Source: RGIG3077 sp964490175
GTDB lineage: Bacteria; Bacillota; Clostridia; Oscillospirales; Ruminococcaceae
Reading direction: 5' to 3'
Length of the DNA stretch: 32,237 nt
Assembly (NCBI GenBank): GCA_964490175.1
Contig: CAZBAI010000018.1
Coordinates: 1-32,237, forward strand
Shown: positions 8,223-16,654 of the stretch, piece by piece
How the letters are laid out: each line of letters opens with the position of its first letter
Numbering within the stretch: position 1 is the first letter of the stretch
Notes under the pieces: generated by a model
The model's input: only the letters and a program-made list of their open reading frames with translations
Database searches by the model: none
Told to the model about the DNA's origin: nothing
Translations under genes and position numbers: made by a program

Positions 8223-9690
8223 TCGGCTCATCTCCGATATTCAATTTTTCGATTGTGAAATTTCCTTTTTGCAGTTTTTTAAAGTCAAATCGCAAAAAAG
8301 TATCACGCATGGCGTATAAATCAAACGGAGAAATCGGTGCGGTTATCGGATATCCGAAACTTTCCGACGAGCATACGTTAAACAGTACAAGCGTTGCGGC
8401 AGCGGCGATTCCGAACAAGCCGAACAGTCCGCCGCAGATTAAAAATACAATTCTCAAAACGGAAATTTGCGGCGCAAAATCATTTATAACAAATCCGCTT
8501 AATACGGAAATTGCCGAAATTGTAAGCACAGGCGTGCTGATAAGTCCGCTTTTTACGGCGGCATCACCGATAATCAATCCGCCGACAATGCTTACCGTTC
8601 CGCCAACGCCTTTGGGCAGCCGCAAGCCCGATTCTTTGATTATTTCATATAGAAGAAGCACGCCTAAAGCTTCTATCAACAGCGGAAACGGTGCGGATTC
8701 TTCGCCTTTGCTGAGAATATCCATCAAAATGGGATTGAGCATATTCGGGTGATGAACGCCAAAGGCAACATAAATCGACGGAAGAAATATCGAAATAAAA
8801 AATGCCGCATATTTTAAAATCCTGATAAAAGCGGCATAAAACGGCTTAAAGCAATAATCGTCAAGCGTTTGAAAACTTTCGGAAAAGAGCTTGGGGCACG
8901 TCAATGCAAACGGTATTCCGTCAATAAGCAAAGCAACCCTGCCTTCAATCAGTTTCGCACAGACAACATCGGGGCGCTCGCTTGTGCCGACCGAATCAAA
9001 TATGCAAGGCTTGCCATCTTCGAGAAAAGGTCTTACATATCCGCTTGTAAGAATTACTTCGAGCTTGATTTTTCGCAGCCTTTGTTTTATTTGTTTGATA
9101 AAATCAGCGCTAACTCTATCACGCATATAGCAAAGGCAAACATCCGTTTTGCATTCTGTTCCGAGTGTAAAAAGTTCCATATGGAACAATGGCGATTTGA
9201 GCCTGCGCCTTAAAAGCGACATATTGATTCGCACCACTTCGCAAAAACCCTCGTGTGAGCCGTAAATATTTTCTTCGCTTGAAGGTTCACTTACAGAGCG
9301 CTTTTCATAGCCCTGAACGCCGAAAGAAAGAGCAAGCCCGATTCCATCGGCAATAAGAATCGCAAAGCCGGAATTAAGCGTGCGAAAAAGATCGGCATAA
9401 TTTGTTGTTTCAAGCCTGTCGGCTGACAAAAGCAGGCGGTTTTGAACATAATCAAACAGTGTGTATGCATCGTTTATATCTTTCGGAACGCTTGTCAGAG
9501 GGTAAAGTATAAGCTCGGTGAGTGTGGAAGTGGAAAACATTCCCTCACAGCACAAAAGGCAGGCGTTTACATTGCCGCATTTAAACCGGTTTACAAGCAA
9601 ATCCGAAGTGGAAGCGCAGATTTTTTTGATTTCTTTTATATTATCGTCAAGATTCGGAAAAATAGATTTGTCTTTTAATTCGTCAAACAT
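8215..9690 (-). CDS. GerA-type spore germination protein (A subunit)
   Basis: A 491-residue GerA/SpoVAF family protein. The N-terminal half is a soluble domain; it contains the family signature running from SERPDVVCAKLIEGRVA through DGIPFALTCPKLF to FQTLDDY (about residues 235-280). The C-terminal half has four or more membrane segments including the conserved FLPSIYVAF and LRLPKGVGGTVSIVGGLIIG regions. In known receptors this subunit oligomerises into a germinant-gated ion channel with the B and C subunits. RBS AAAGGAAC precedes the ATG. The gene is followed by an overlapping GerAB-like gene, but no C subunit. Its presence implies a spore-forming ancestry and probably a spore-forming host. 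Confidence 0.92.
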   Translation of the reverse strand: MFDELKDKSIFPNLDDNIKEIKKICASTSDLLVNRFKCGNVNACLLCCEGMFSTSTLTELILYPLTSVPKDINDAYTLFDYVQNRLLLSADRLETTNYADLFRTLNSGFAILIADGIGLALSFGVQGYEKRSVSEPSSEENIYGSHEGFCEVVRINMSLLRRRLKSPLFHMELFTLGTECKTDVCLCYMRDRVSADFIKQIKQRLRKIKLEVILTSGYVRPFLEDGKPCIFDSVGTSERPDVVCAKLIEGRVALLIDGIPFALTCPKLFSESFQTLDDYCFKPFYAAFIRILKYAAFFISIFLPSIYVAFGVHHPNMLNPILMDILSKGEESAPFPLLIEALGVLLLYEIIKESGLRLPKGVGGTVSIVGGLIIGDAAVKSGLISTPVLTISAISVLSGFVINDFAPQISVLRIVFLICGGLFGLFGIAAAATLVLFNVCSSESFGYPITAPISPFDLYAMRDTFLRFDFKKLQKGNFTIEKLNIGDEPNE

Positions 9691-9872
9691 AATGTCCGTT
9701 CCTTTATATATTGAAATTTTTGCGTTAGTTTCGTAAATATTCTTGGCGAAATTTTCGGTTTTATTACAAAGCTTTGCAGTATATTTTTCACTAAATTTGC
9801 AAAAAATAACCCAAGCGCAGAGGTTTCTTTGCTTTAAAATAACAAAAACCTTTCCTTTTGGGAGAACAAAGA

Positions 9873-10547
9873 ATGATTGTAATAATGCTAAGGGCGTTTT
9901 TGCTCTATTTTTTGGTGATATTTTCCGTGCGGCTTATGGGCAAGCGCCAAATTGCCGAATTGCAGCCCTCGGAGCTTGTAATTACCATTTTGGTTTCAAA
10001 TATCGCCACGTTGCCGCTTGAGGATGTTACGATTCCGCTTACCGTGGGAATAGTTCCTATGCTGTCGCTTGTGTGTCTTGATGTGATAATGTCGTATATT
10101 ACGCTGAAAAGCCCTAAAGTGCGTAAAATTGTTTGCGGCAGCCCGAAAATCGTTATTAAGGACGGGGAAATCGACCAAAAAGCCCTTTCCGATTTGCGTT
10201 TTTCACTTGCCGACCTTTATGAGGGAATGCGCTCACAGGGAACGTTTTGCGTGCAGGACGTTCAGCTTGCCATAGTAGAAACGACGGGCAAAATCAGCAT
10301 TTTTGAAAAATTTGATGCCAGAAAGCCCACAAATGCGGATTTGAATTTGCAAGGCAGTGATATTGCTCCACCCGAGGTGATAATCAGCGACGGAAAAATT
10401 ATAGAATCGGCGCTTAGCTCGCTTAAAATAGGCAATGGCTTTGTTGAAAAAATATTGAAAGATGAAAAACTTAATGTGAACGACGTTTTTTTGATGACAA
10501 TGGATAAAAAAACTAACTATTATATTGTGAGGAAAACAAAAAAATGA
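9873..10547 (+). CDS. DUF421 (YetF-family) membrane protein
   Basis: A 224-residue protein of the YetF/YrbG group. Three N-terminal membrane segments contain the family block RLMGKRQIAELQPSELVITI (about residues 18-37) and SNIATLPLEDVTIPL. A soluble C-terminal domain follows with LYEGMRSQGTFCVQDVQLAI and VETTGKISIF. The biochemical role of most DUF421 proteins is not established; some B. subtilis members affect spore properties. The ATG at 9873 has GGGAG 8 nt upstream and is preferred to a TTG five codons earlier. The stop overlaps the next start (ATGA), so the pair is translationally coupled. Confidence 0.9.
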   Translation: MIVIMLRAFLLYFLVIFSVRLMGKRQIAELQPSELVITILVSNIATLPLEDVTIPLTVGIVPMLSLVCLDVIMSYITLKSPKVRKIVCGSPKIVIKDGEIDQKALSDLRFSLADLYEGMRSQGTFCVQDVQLAIVETTGKISIFEKFDARKPTNADLNLQGSDIAPPEVIISDGKIIESALSSLKIGNGFVEKILKDEKLNVNDVFLMTMDKKTNYYIVRKTKK

Positions 10548-10921
10548 AAAGAATGCTTCTTGCACTTTCGGTGATTGCGCTGCTTGTGTGCACTTCGCTT
10601 TGCTCTCTTTTTATGCTGAAAAAAAGAAGCGGCGAAATAATAAAAATTACAGACAGTATATATAATATGTGTGAAAACGAAGAGTATGACAAGGCAAAAA
10701 GCGAAGCCGAAAGGCTTTTGAAATATTGGGAAAAGGCGTCACGTTCACTTAACATTCTTGTAGATACCGACAGAATCAGCGCAATAAATTCGTCTGTATA
10801 CAGACTTGAACCTTTGATAGAGTCGGACTGCGATGAGCTTACAGCGGAGATAGAAAGCATTAAGGCAAACGCCAAATGGCTTTATGAGTGCGAAATGCCC
10901 GTGTGGTATAATATTTTTTGA
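10544..10921 (+). CDS. DUF4363 family small membrane-anchored protein
   Basis: A 125-residue protein with one N-terminal hydrophobic anchor (about residues 4-24), then a charged, mostly helical region that would lie outside the membrane. The layout, with EWEKASRSLNILVD-like helices and the pairing with a DUF421 gene, matches the DUF4363 family, which is repeatedly found beside DUF421 genes in Clostridia. The function is unknown; a partner or regulator of the DUF421 protein is the natural inference from the four-base start/stop overlap. No terminator was seen after it. Confidence 0.75.
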   Translation: MKRMLLALSVIALLVCTSLCSLFMLKKRSGEIIKITDSIYNMCENEEYDKAKSEAERLLKYWEKASRSLNILVDTDRISAINSSVYRLEPLIESDCDELTAEIESIKANAKWLYECEMPVWYNIF

Positions 10922-10965
10922 TAAGCCTTAACAGAACGGTTAAATTAAAACTACAATAAAAGGGC

Positions 10966-10994
10966 TTGAATTTGGTAAAAAACTGTGCTATAAT
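10966..10994 (+). promoter_or_regulatory. Sigma-A promoter of asp23-fakA
   Basis: -35 TTGAAT, 17-nt spacer, perfect -10 TATAAT. The transcript would have a leader of about 120 nt with a modest hairpin (AAGCC at 11010-11014 with GGCTT at 11037-11041). Confidence 0.75.
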
Positions 10995-11119
10995 GTATTC
11001 TGTAAGACCAAGCCTGCCGCTTTTTGAGCGTGCGTGGGCTTTGTGGGATTTATTGTTTATTTTTCGGCACAATATTTTTGCGTATATGCGCATACAGATG
11101 AAAGAACGGAGGATTTGCA

Positions 11120-11473
11120 ATGGTTAATATTGATAATCATCTCGGAAGAATTACCGTTTCGAGAGAATATCTTGTTTCGCTTATAGGTCATACGGTTACG
11201 GGTTGCTTCGGTGTTGCCGGTATGAATCATCGCAACAGTGCGCTTGACGCCGCATCGGAACTTGTCGGCATTAAAGATTCGCTTGACAAAGGCGTTAATT
11301 TGAAATATGTTGACAATAAGCTGATAATCAATTTGCATATTACGGTGACAATGGGCGTAAATATTACGGCAATTGTTGACAGTATTACAAACAAAGTGCG
11401 CTTTGCCGTTGAAGAAGCAACAGGCATTGAGGTATATAAAATCAACATTTATGTTGACGGAATGAAATCATAA
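11120..11473 (+). CDS. Asp23/Gls24 family envelope stress protein
   Basis: A 117-residue member of the Asp23 (DUF322) family, which in Firmicutes are small cytosolic or membrane-associated proteins linked to cell-envelope stress. It opens with GRITVSREYLVSLIGHTV and ends with the typical VEEATGIEVYKINIYVDGM segment, with the conserved valine-rich HITVTMGVNI strand between. There is no membrane segment. The start follows GGAGG. The gene next to it is a FakA/YloV-like DAK protein; this pair is highly conserved in Firmicutes. The rpmB gene that often neighbours them was not found here. Confidence 0.93.
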   Translation: MVNIDNHLGRITVSREYLVSLIGHTVTGCFGVAGMNHRNSALDAASELVGIKDSLDKGVNLKYVDNKLIINLHITVTMGVNITAIVDSITNKVRFAVEEATGIEVYKINIYVDGMKS

Positions 11474-11514
11474 ACTACAAACATAAAAATCATAATTTTG
11501 GGAGGACACAACAG

Positions 11515-13161
11515 GTGATAAAAGGCAGTTTGCTCAGAGATGCGATTATTTCCGGTTCAATAAATATTTCAAATAAAAAGAGAGAGGTCGATGAGCTTAA
11601 CGTTTTTCCCGTGCCCGACGGTGATACGGGAACTAATATGTCGATGACGATGAATGCGGCACAGCGTGAGCTTGAATTGCTCGATAACGATGTCAGCGTC
11701 GAAAAGGTTGCGGAAAAGGCGGCAGGCGCTCTTTTGCGTGGTGCAAGAGGAAACTCGGGCGTTATTCTTTCGCTTTTATTCAGAGGAATGTCAAAAGGTC
11801 TTGCGGGAAAGAAAACAGCTACCTGTGAGGATATGGCGAATGCGCTTGAGCTTGGCGTAAAGGCGGCCTACAAAGCTGTAATGAAGCCTACGGAGGGCAC
11901 GATTCTTACGGTTGCAAGGGTTGCTTCGGAAAAGGCACAGGAGGTTGCATACAGCACAAACGACGTTGCTGTTTTTTGGAATGAGGTTTGCGTTAGCGCA
12001 AAGGAAACTCTTGACAAAACACCCGAAATGCTTCCGACATTGAAAAAAGCCGGCGTTGTCGATGCCGGCGGTATGGGTCTGCTCCTTATATGGCAGGCCA
12101 TGCTTGAGGTATTCAAAGGCGGCGAAATCACCGCACCCGAGCTGAAAAAAGCCGAGGTTAAAACAATTACCGCCACTGTAAGCGAAATGGGCGACAGCGG
12201 CGAGGAAATCAATTTTACTTATTGTACGGAGTTTCTTGTTGACAAAAAGCCGGAGTGCCCCGATGCATTAAAGCTAAGGGCATATCTTGAAACTATCGGC
12301 GACTGTGTTGTTGTCGTCGATGATGACGATATCATAAAGGTTCACGTTCATACCGACCACCCCGGAAAGGCGCTTGAAAAAGGCTTGTCTTTCGGTATGC
12401 TGATGAATCTTAAAATCGAGAATATGCGGCTTCAGCATGAGGACAGAGTTAAGGAAGCTAAAACCGCAAGGTCAACCAGCGTTACACCCGTAAAACCCGA
12501 AAAACCTTTCGGATTTGTTGCAGTTGCCGCAGGTGACGGTCTTGAAGCTGTATTTAAAGACCTTGGAGTCGATTGCATTGTAAGAGGCGGACAGACGATG
12601 AACCCTTCCACAGATGATATTTTAAATGCGATTTATCAAACTCCGGCGGAAACCGTATTCGTTCTTCCGAACAACAAAAACATAATCATGGCGGCAGAAC
12701 AGGCTGTAAAATTAGCCGACAGGCGTGTGTGCGTTCTTCAGTCAAGAACAATACCGCAGGGCATTTCGGCAATGCTTGCCTTTGATGAGGACGCCGACTT
12801 TATTCAAAACCGCAAGAATATGTCCAAAGCGTTGGAAAAGGTTTCGACCGGTCAAATAACGTTTGCCGCACGTGATTCCGATTATGAGGGTCATAATATC
12901 AAAAAAGGTGAGCTTCTTGTGCTTGAAAACGGCAAACTTGCTTTTACCGATAAGGATATTACCAAAGCCGCATTAAAGCTTACGAGAAGACTCATTAAGG
13001 GAAATTCGAGCTTTGTTACCCTTATTTACGGTTCTGACGTTACCGACGAGGCGGCAGAGGCAACGTATAAGCTGATTCGTTCAAAGATAAGCGATAAGAT
13101 TGAAATTACAATGATAAACGGCGGTCAGCCTGTTTACTACTATATTGTTTCTGTTGAATAA
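11515..13161 (+). CDS. fakA: FakA-type fatty acid kinase subunit (DhaL/DAK phosphatase-like)
   Basis: A 548-residue protein of the YloV/FakA family. The N-terminal DhaL domain (about residues 1-200) carries the ATP/Mg2+ motif NVFPVPDGDTGTNMSMT at residues 29-45 and the ARGNSGVILS segment. A middle domain and a C-terminal DegV-related domain follow. In the family FakA phosphorylates exogenous fatty acids presented by a FakB (DegV) protein, feeding them into phospholipid synthesis; no fakB is present in this window. The start is GTG, with GGGAGG upstream. It follows asp23 by 41 bases and ends with a strong terminator, so the two genes form an operon. Confidence 0.92.
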   Translation: MIKGSLLRDAIISGSINISNKKREVDELNVFPVPDGDTGTNMSMTMNAAQRELELLDNDVSVEKVAEKAAGALLRGARGNSGVILSLLFRGMSKGLAGKKTATCEDMANALELGVKAAYKAVMKPTEGTILTVARVASEKAQEVAYSTNDVAVFWNEVCVSAKETLDKTPEMLPTLKKAGVVDAGGMGLLLIWQAMLEVFKGGEITAPELKKAEVKTITATVSEMGDSGEEINFTYCTEFLVDKKPECPDALKLRAYLETIGDCVVVVDDDDIIKVHVHTDHPGKALEKGLSFGMLMNLKIENMRLQHEDRVKEAKTARSTSVTPVKPEKPFGFVAVAAGDGLEAVFKDLGVDCIVRGGQTMNPSTDDILNAIYQTPAETVFVLPNNKNIIMAAEQAVKLADRRVCVLQSRTIPQGISAMLAFDEDADFIQNRKNMSKALEKVSTGQITFAARDSDYEGHNIKKGELLVLENGKLAFTDKDITKAALKLTRRLIKGNSSFVTLIYGSDVTDEAAEATYKLIRSKISDKIEITMINGGQPVYYYIVSVE

Positions 13162-13180
13162 ATTTTGAATATTAAATATT

Positions 13181-13230
13181 AAAGCCCCAAATCTTTTATG
13201 CAAAGCGCATTAAAAGGTTTGGGGCTTTTT
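13181..13230 (+). terminator. Terminator of asp23-fakA
   Basis: Arms AAAGCCCCAAATCTTTTA/TAAAAGGTTTGGGGCTTT with one mismatch, followed by T residues. Its A-rich 5' flank may also allow use by the converging minus-strand gene. Confidence 0.9.
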
Positions 13231-13256
13231 GTGCAATTTTTTGTGTAATTTTTGTA

Positions 13257-13973
13257 TTAAGCTTTAGGATTTTGGTTTGCCATTCCCTCAAATGAGGTAA
13301 ATGCGGCGCTTTCGTCCATATTGCAGCGCAGAAGATATGTAGGGGTGATTTTCAAAAAATCATCAAGAAGAGAAAAAAACAAATTTTGCGAATGCCGGTC
13401 TTTGGGGATTAAAAGCTGGAAAAATATGCGATTTAAAATATCATCGGAATGGGCACGAAAAATTGAATTATCTTCGGCACGTTCTAAAAAGCACAGCCCT
13501 GCAATCGGCGATATTGCGTTTGTTTGATAACCCTCTTTGCCGCACCAAGGCGTACCGCAGGCGAAATATTTATCGTTGAATTTTCGGATAATCGGCTTGT
13601 CGCCGTTGATTATACGGCATCTTTGACCGAAAACTTTTTGCCAAAGCTTTATGTGCGTGGATTTGCCCGTTCCGCTTTTTGCCGTAAAAGCATAGCTTTT
13701 TCCGTCACACTCAATTACTGCGGCGTGAAGCAAAAAAGCGTCATACAAAGGTAATTTTCTGCAAATTTCACGATAAATGCAAACGCTTTCGCAATAAGGC
13801 TTTGAAAATTTTTCGCCGGAATCGAGATACTCTTTTTCAATATCCGAATCATCGGCGCTGACGCAAAAATCGTGCGTTTGGCCTTGCACTATGTAGTCTT
13901 TGCAGAACCTTTTTACAAATTCGTATTTTTCGTCAATGCCGATTGTCAATTCGGCAATTTTTATTGAAAACAT
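13257..13973 (-). CDS. HPr-kinase-like P-loop protein, substrate unknown
   Basis: A 238-residue protein with the Walker A motif KSGTGKSTH (residues 99-107) preceded by LLHAAVIECDGKSYAF, the arrangement seen in HPr kinase/phosphorylase-like proteins. NGDKP follows at residues 123-127. The N-terminal about 80 residues differ from true HprK, and the DNA-binding/regulatory domain of HprK is missing, so this is not expected to be the catabolite-control kinase. Related stand-alone proteins occur in peptide-modification clusters with PqqD-like proteins, but no precursor peptide or maturase is visible here. Its start has GGGAG 9 nt upstream, embedded in the end of the PAP2 gene 4 bases away. Confidence 0.75.
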   Translation of the reverse strand: MFSIKIAELTIGIDEKYEFVKRFCKDYIVQGQTHDFCVSADDSDIEKEYLDSGEKFSKPYCESVCIYREICRKLPLYDAFLLHAAVIECDGKSYAFTAKSGTGKSTHIKLWQKVFGQRCRIINGDKPIIRKFNDKYFACGTPWCGKEGYQTNAISPIAGLCFLERAEDNSIFRAHSDDILNRIFFQLLIPKDRHSQNLFFSLLDDFLKITPTYLLRCNMDESAAFTSFEGMANQNPKA

Positions 13974-13977
13974 AAAT

Positions 13978-14511
13978 TTAATCTCCCTGATGATTTTGTT
14001 TAAAATTTATTTTGCCTACTGTAAATACGGCAAGATAGCCGAGAACTAACCCTAAAACCAGCCCGGCAATAACGTCGGTCGGGTAGTGCACATAAAAATA
14101 CAGGCGTGAAAACGCAATCAAAAACGCTAACGCATAGCAAAGTGCGCCGTATTTTTTGCTGTGCAAAAAAACTGCGGTTGAGGCGGAAAAAGACGAGAGC
14201 GTGTGCCCTGAGGGAAAAGAAAAATCCTTTGGGGCGTTGATTAAAATATAAATTCCGTCTTTTACGTCAAAGGGGCGCTGCCTTGCAAAAATCGGCTTTA
14301 ATGCCAAATTGCCGACAAAAGCGCCGAAAAGCAATGCGACAAGCACACACACGCCTGCTTTTCTCGTTTTTTTGAAAAAGCACAGCAAAATGCCCAAGGC
14401 AATCCAAACAGCGCCTTTATCGCCGAGGTGAGTTATAAATCCGAAAAAGGCATCGGCAGCACAGCTGCGAAAAATATCAAGAGAATCGAGAAAGGCAAAT
14501 TCCCAATCCAT
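13978..14511 (-). CDS. PAP2-superfamily membrane phosphatase
   Basis: A 177-residue integral membrane phosphatase with all three PAP2 motifs: KPIFARQRP (K-x6-RP), PSGH, and SRLYFYVHYPTD (SR-x5-H-x3-D). About five or six membrane segments are visible. Family members remove phosphate from undecaprenyl pyrophosphate, phosphatidic acid or related lipids on the outer membrane face; size and motifs fit a BcrC/undecaprenyl-pyrophosphatase type but do not prove it. The ATG at 14511 follows GGGAGG at 10 nt; an earlier in-frame ATG at 14553 is less well placed. The HPrK-like gene begins 4 bases after its stop. Confidence 0.9.
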   Translation of the reverse strand: MDWEFAFLDSLDIFRSCAADAFFGFITHLGDKGAVWIALGILLCFFKKTRKAGVCVLVALLFGAFVGNLALKPIFARQRPFDVKDGIYILINAPKDFSFPSGHTLSSFSASTAVFLHSKKYGALCYALAFLIAFSRLYFYVHYPTDVIAGLVLGLVLGYLAVFTVGKINFKQNHQGD

Positions 14512-14609
14512 AAAAACAAAACCTCCCAATCGGAACATAATATACAGACGCATTGCCGAATAAATATATAGTATATATTAAATTTTGACGAAATGCGGTG
14601 TGATGATTT

Positions 14610-15845
14610 ATGCTTGAAAAAATAAATTCGTGCATTTGGGGAATGGGGCTTGTGGCGCTTTTGCTTTTTACGGGATTGATTTTTTTTGTAAGAGCAAAGC
14701 TGTATACGCCGAAAAATTTTAAAAAAATATTTCAAATCTCGCTTGGCAAAGTGTTTTCAAAAGACGGCAAAGAAAGTTTGAAAACGCTTTGCACGGCACT
14801 TGGAGCAACAATGGGCACGGGAAATATCGTTGGGGTATGCTCGGCGATTGCACTCGGCGGAAGCGGTGCGATTTTTTGGATGTGGGTATCCGGTATTTTC
14901 GGAATGGGCACAGCCTTTGCGGAAAATTATCTTTCGGCAAAATTTGCCAAAGACAGTGCCGTCGGGGCAAGCGCATATTTAAAATACGGCGTAAAATCGG
15001 AAATACTTGCAAATTTTTTTGCCGTTTGCGTGATTTTTGCATCACTCGGAATGGGAAGCACAATGCAGTCAAACACGGTTTCAAATACGCTTTATGTAAA
15101 TTTCGGCGTGCCGAAAATCGTTTCGGGCACAGTTTGCGCCGCATTTATTTTTTTTATAATCAGCAAAGGAGCAAAGCGCCTTAAAAGCGCTGCGGTCGCA
15201 ATTGTCGTGCCGCTTTCGTTTTTATATATGGCAATTTCGCTTACGGTAATTGCCGTGTTTTACAAAAATATACCGGCTGTATTAACGGATATTTTCAAAA
15301 GCGCTTTTAACATAAAGGCGATGCTTGGCGGCTTTGCTTCAAGTGCGCTTGGCGTCGGCTTGCGCAGGGGAGCTTTTTCAAACGAAGCCGGACTTGGCAG
15401 TTCGCCGCTTTTTCACAGCGAAAGCACGCACAGTGCACGTCAGCTCGGAGCGTTTGCCGCATTTGAGGTTTTTGCCGACACGATTGTTTGCTGCACGCTC
15501 ACGGCGTTTGCCGTTTTGTGCGCAGGAAAAGGTCTTGATGTATCGCTTGCGTTTTCGGCGGTATTTTCGGGTTTCGGCGGATATTTTGCCGCTGTTTCGC
15601 TTAGCCTTTTTGCGCTTGCGACAATTCTCGGCTGGTCGCTTGCGGCTGAAAAATCGGCAAAATTCCTTGTCGGAGAAAAAGGTGTTGCGCCTGTAAGAGC
15701 GCTGTTTTCGCTTGCGGTGTTCATCGGTGCGGTGTACAATTCCGATACGGCTTGGGTGATATCGGATATATTCAACGGGCTTATGGCATATCCCAATATT
15801 TTCGGTCTGCTTACGCTTTGCAAACATATTGAACCGATAGATTAA
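14610..15845 (+). CDS. Alanine/glycine:cation symporter (AGCS family)
   Basis: A 411-residue transporter of the AGCS family, which imports alanine or glycine with Na+ or H+. Family signatures are ALGATMGTGNIVGVCSAIAL (about residues 63-82), the FGMGTAFAENYLSAKFA segment, and GLRRGAFSNEAGLGSSP (about 250-266), the last being the most conserved block. About ten membrane segments are present. It is slightly shorter than the usual 440-480 residues, mostly in the N- and C-termini. The gene is divergent from the PAP2 gene, and its stop overlaps by 4 bases the stop of the converging amidohydrolase gene, with no terminator between them. Confidence 0.93.
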   Translation: MLEKINSCIWGMGLVALLLFTGLIFFVRAKLYTPKNFKKIFQISLGKVFSKDGKESLKTLCTALGATMGTGNIVGVCSAIALGGSGAIFWMWVSGIFGMGTAFAENYLSAKFAKDSAVGASAYLKYGVKSEILANFFAVCVIFASLGMGSTMQSNTVSNTLYVNFGVPKIVSGTVCAAFIFFIISKGAKRLKSAAVAIVVPLSFLYMAISLTVIAVFYKNIPAVLTDIFKSAFNIKAMLGGFASSALGVGLRRGAFSNEAGLGSSPLFHSESTHSARQLGAFAAFEVFADTIVCCTLTAFAVLCAGKGLDVSLAFSAVFSGFGGYFAAVSLSLFALATILGWSLAAEKSAKFLVGEKGVAPVRALFSLAVFIGAVYNSDTAWVISDIFNGLMAYPNIFGLLTLCKHIEPID

Positions 15846-16636
15846 AGCTTTAGTATTCTGCTTGCGTTTTCGCTGAAAATAAGGGCTTTTTCTTTATCGG
15901 AAAGGCTCATTTTTTCAATAGCTTTAATTTCATCTTGCGTATTTTCCCAAGGGGTGTCGCTTGCCAGCAATATTTTTTGTGCGCCGTGTGTTTTAATAAT
16001 TTTTTCAAACAGCTCGGGTTCGATAAAATTTGAAACAAACGCAGTATCGAGATAAAGATTTTCAAATTTTCCCGCTAATGTTTCATAAACATCGTTCCAC
16101 ATATTCATTCCGCCAAGGTGTGCCGCAACGAGGGTCAAATCGGGGATATTTTCCATAACCTTTGCAATCATCTGCGGCGTTGCGTGAACTTTTTTCGGCG
16201 AAATCGGGTCAAATCCTGCGTGAATTATTAAAACAAGCCCCAGTTGTGCGCATTTTTTATACAAAGGGTATATTCTTTCATCGTCAAATTCAAAGCCTTG
16301 ATAATCGGGATGAAGTTTGATACCCTTTAATCCCGATTCTTTAATTTTGTAAAGATATTCGATTGCGTCTTCGCCGAACGGGTGCACGCTGCCGAAGGGT
16401 ATCAATCTGTCGGATTCAATGCTTTTTGCCCAGCTGTTTACAACCTCATGCTGAGTGGGCTTTGTGGCAATCGGCAAAAAAACGGCTTTGTCAACGCCGT
16501 TTTTGTCAAGCGCCGAAATAAGTCCTAAAGTTGTTCCGTCGGTAATGCAAGGCATTTTTGCGGTTTGTTTAAGCGCTTGTATTGTGCGCTCTGCGATTTT
16601 GTCGGCATAGGCGTGCGTGTGAAAATCAATATACAT
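15842..16636 (-). CDS. Amidohydrolase-family (PF04909-like) metal-dependent hydrolase
   Basis: A 264-residue TIM-barrel hydrolase. Metal-binding signatures are DFHTHAY at residues 4-10 (HxH), HPDYQGF, LIIHAGFDP, VAAHLGGMNMW and LLASDTPW, the last supplying the Asp ligand. These match the amidohydrolase-2 group, which includes decarboxylases and lactonases such as the ACMSD type; the substrate cannot be read from the sequence. There is no signal peptide, so it is cytosolic. GGAG lies 7 nt before the ATG. It starts 18 bases after the Cys-rich gene, so the two are probably cotranscribed. Confidence 0.85.
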   Translation of the reverse strand: MYIDFHTHAYADKIAERTIQALKQTAKMPCITDGTTLGLISALDKNGVDKAVFLPIATKPTQHEVVNSWAKSIESDRLIPFGSVHPFGEDAIEYLYKIKESGLKGIKLHPDYQGFEFDDERIYPLYKKCAQLGLVLIIHAGFDPISPKKVHATPQMIAKVMENIPDLTLVAAHLGGMNMWNDVYETLAGKFENLYLDTAFVSNFIEPELFEKIIKTHGAQKILLASDTPWENTQDEIKAIEKMSLSDKEKALIFSENASRILKL

Positions 16637-16654
16637 ATTTTTTCTCCGATATAT

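Noticed and set aside
9691..9872. Possible SigG/SigF forespore promoter for the gerA pair
   Set aside because: TGAAAAATATACT-like sequence was seen, but no -35/-10 pair had correct spacing, so it was not called.
10995..11119. Possible ribosomal-protein gene or known RNA motif before asp23
   Set aside because: No rpmB frame is present and the hairpin is too weak to match a known leader class.
15842..15845. Overlapping convergent stop codons suggesting gene fusion or error
   Set aside because: Both proteins have complete family-typical ends, so this is simply tight packing without a terminator.
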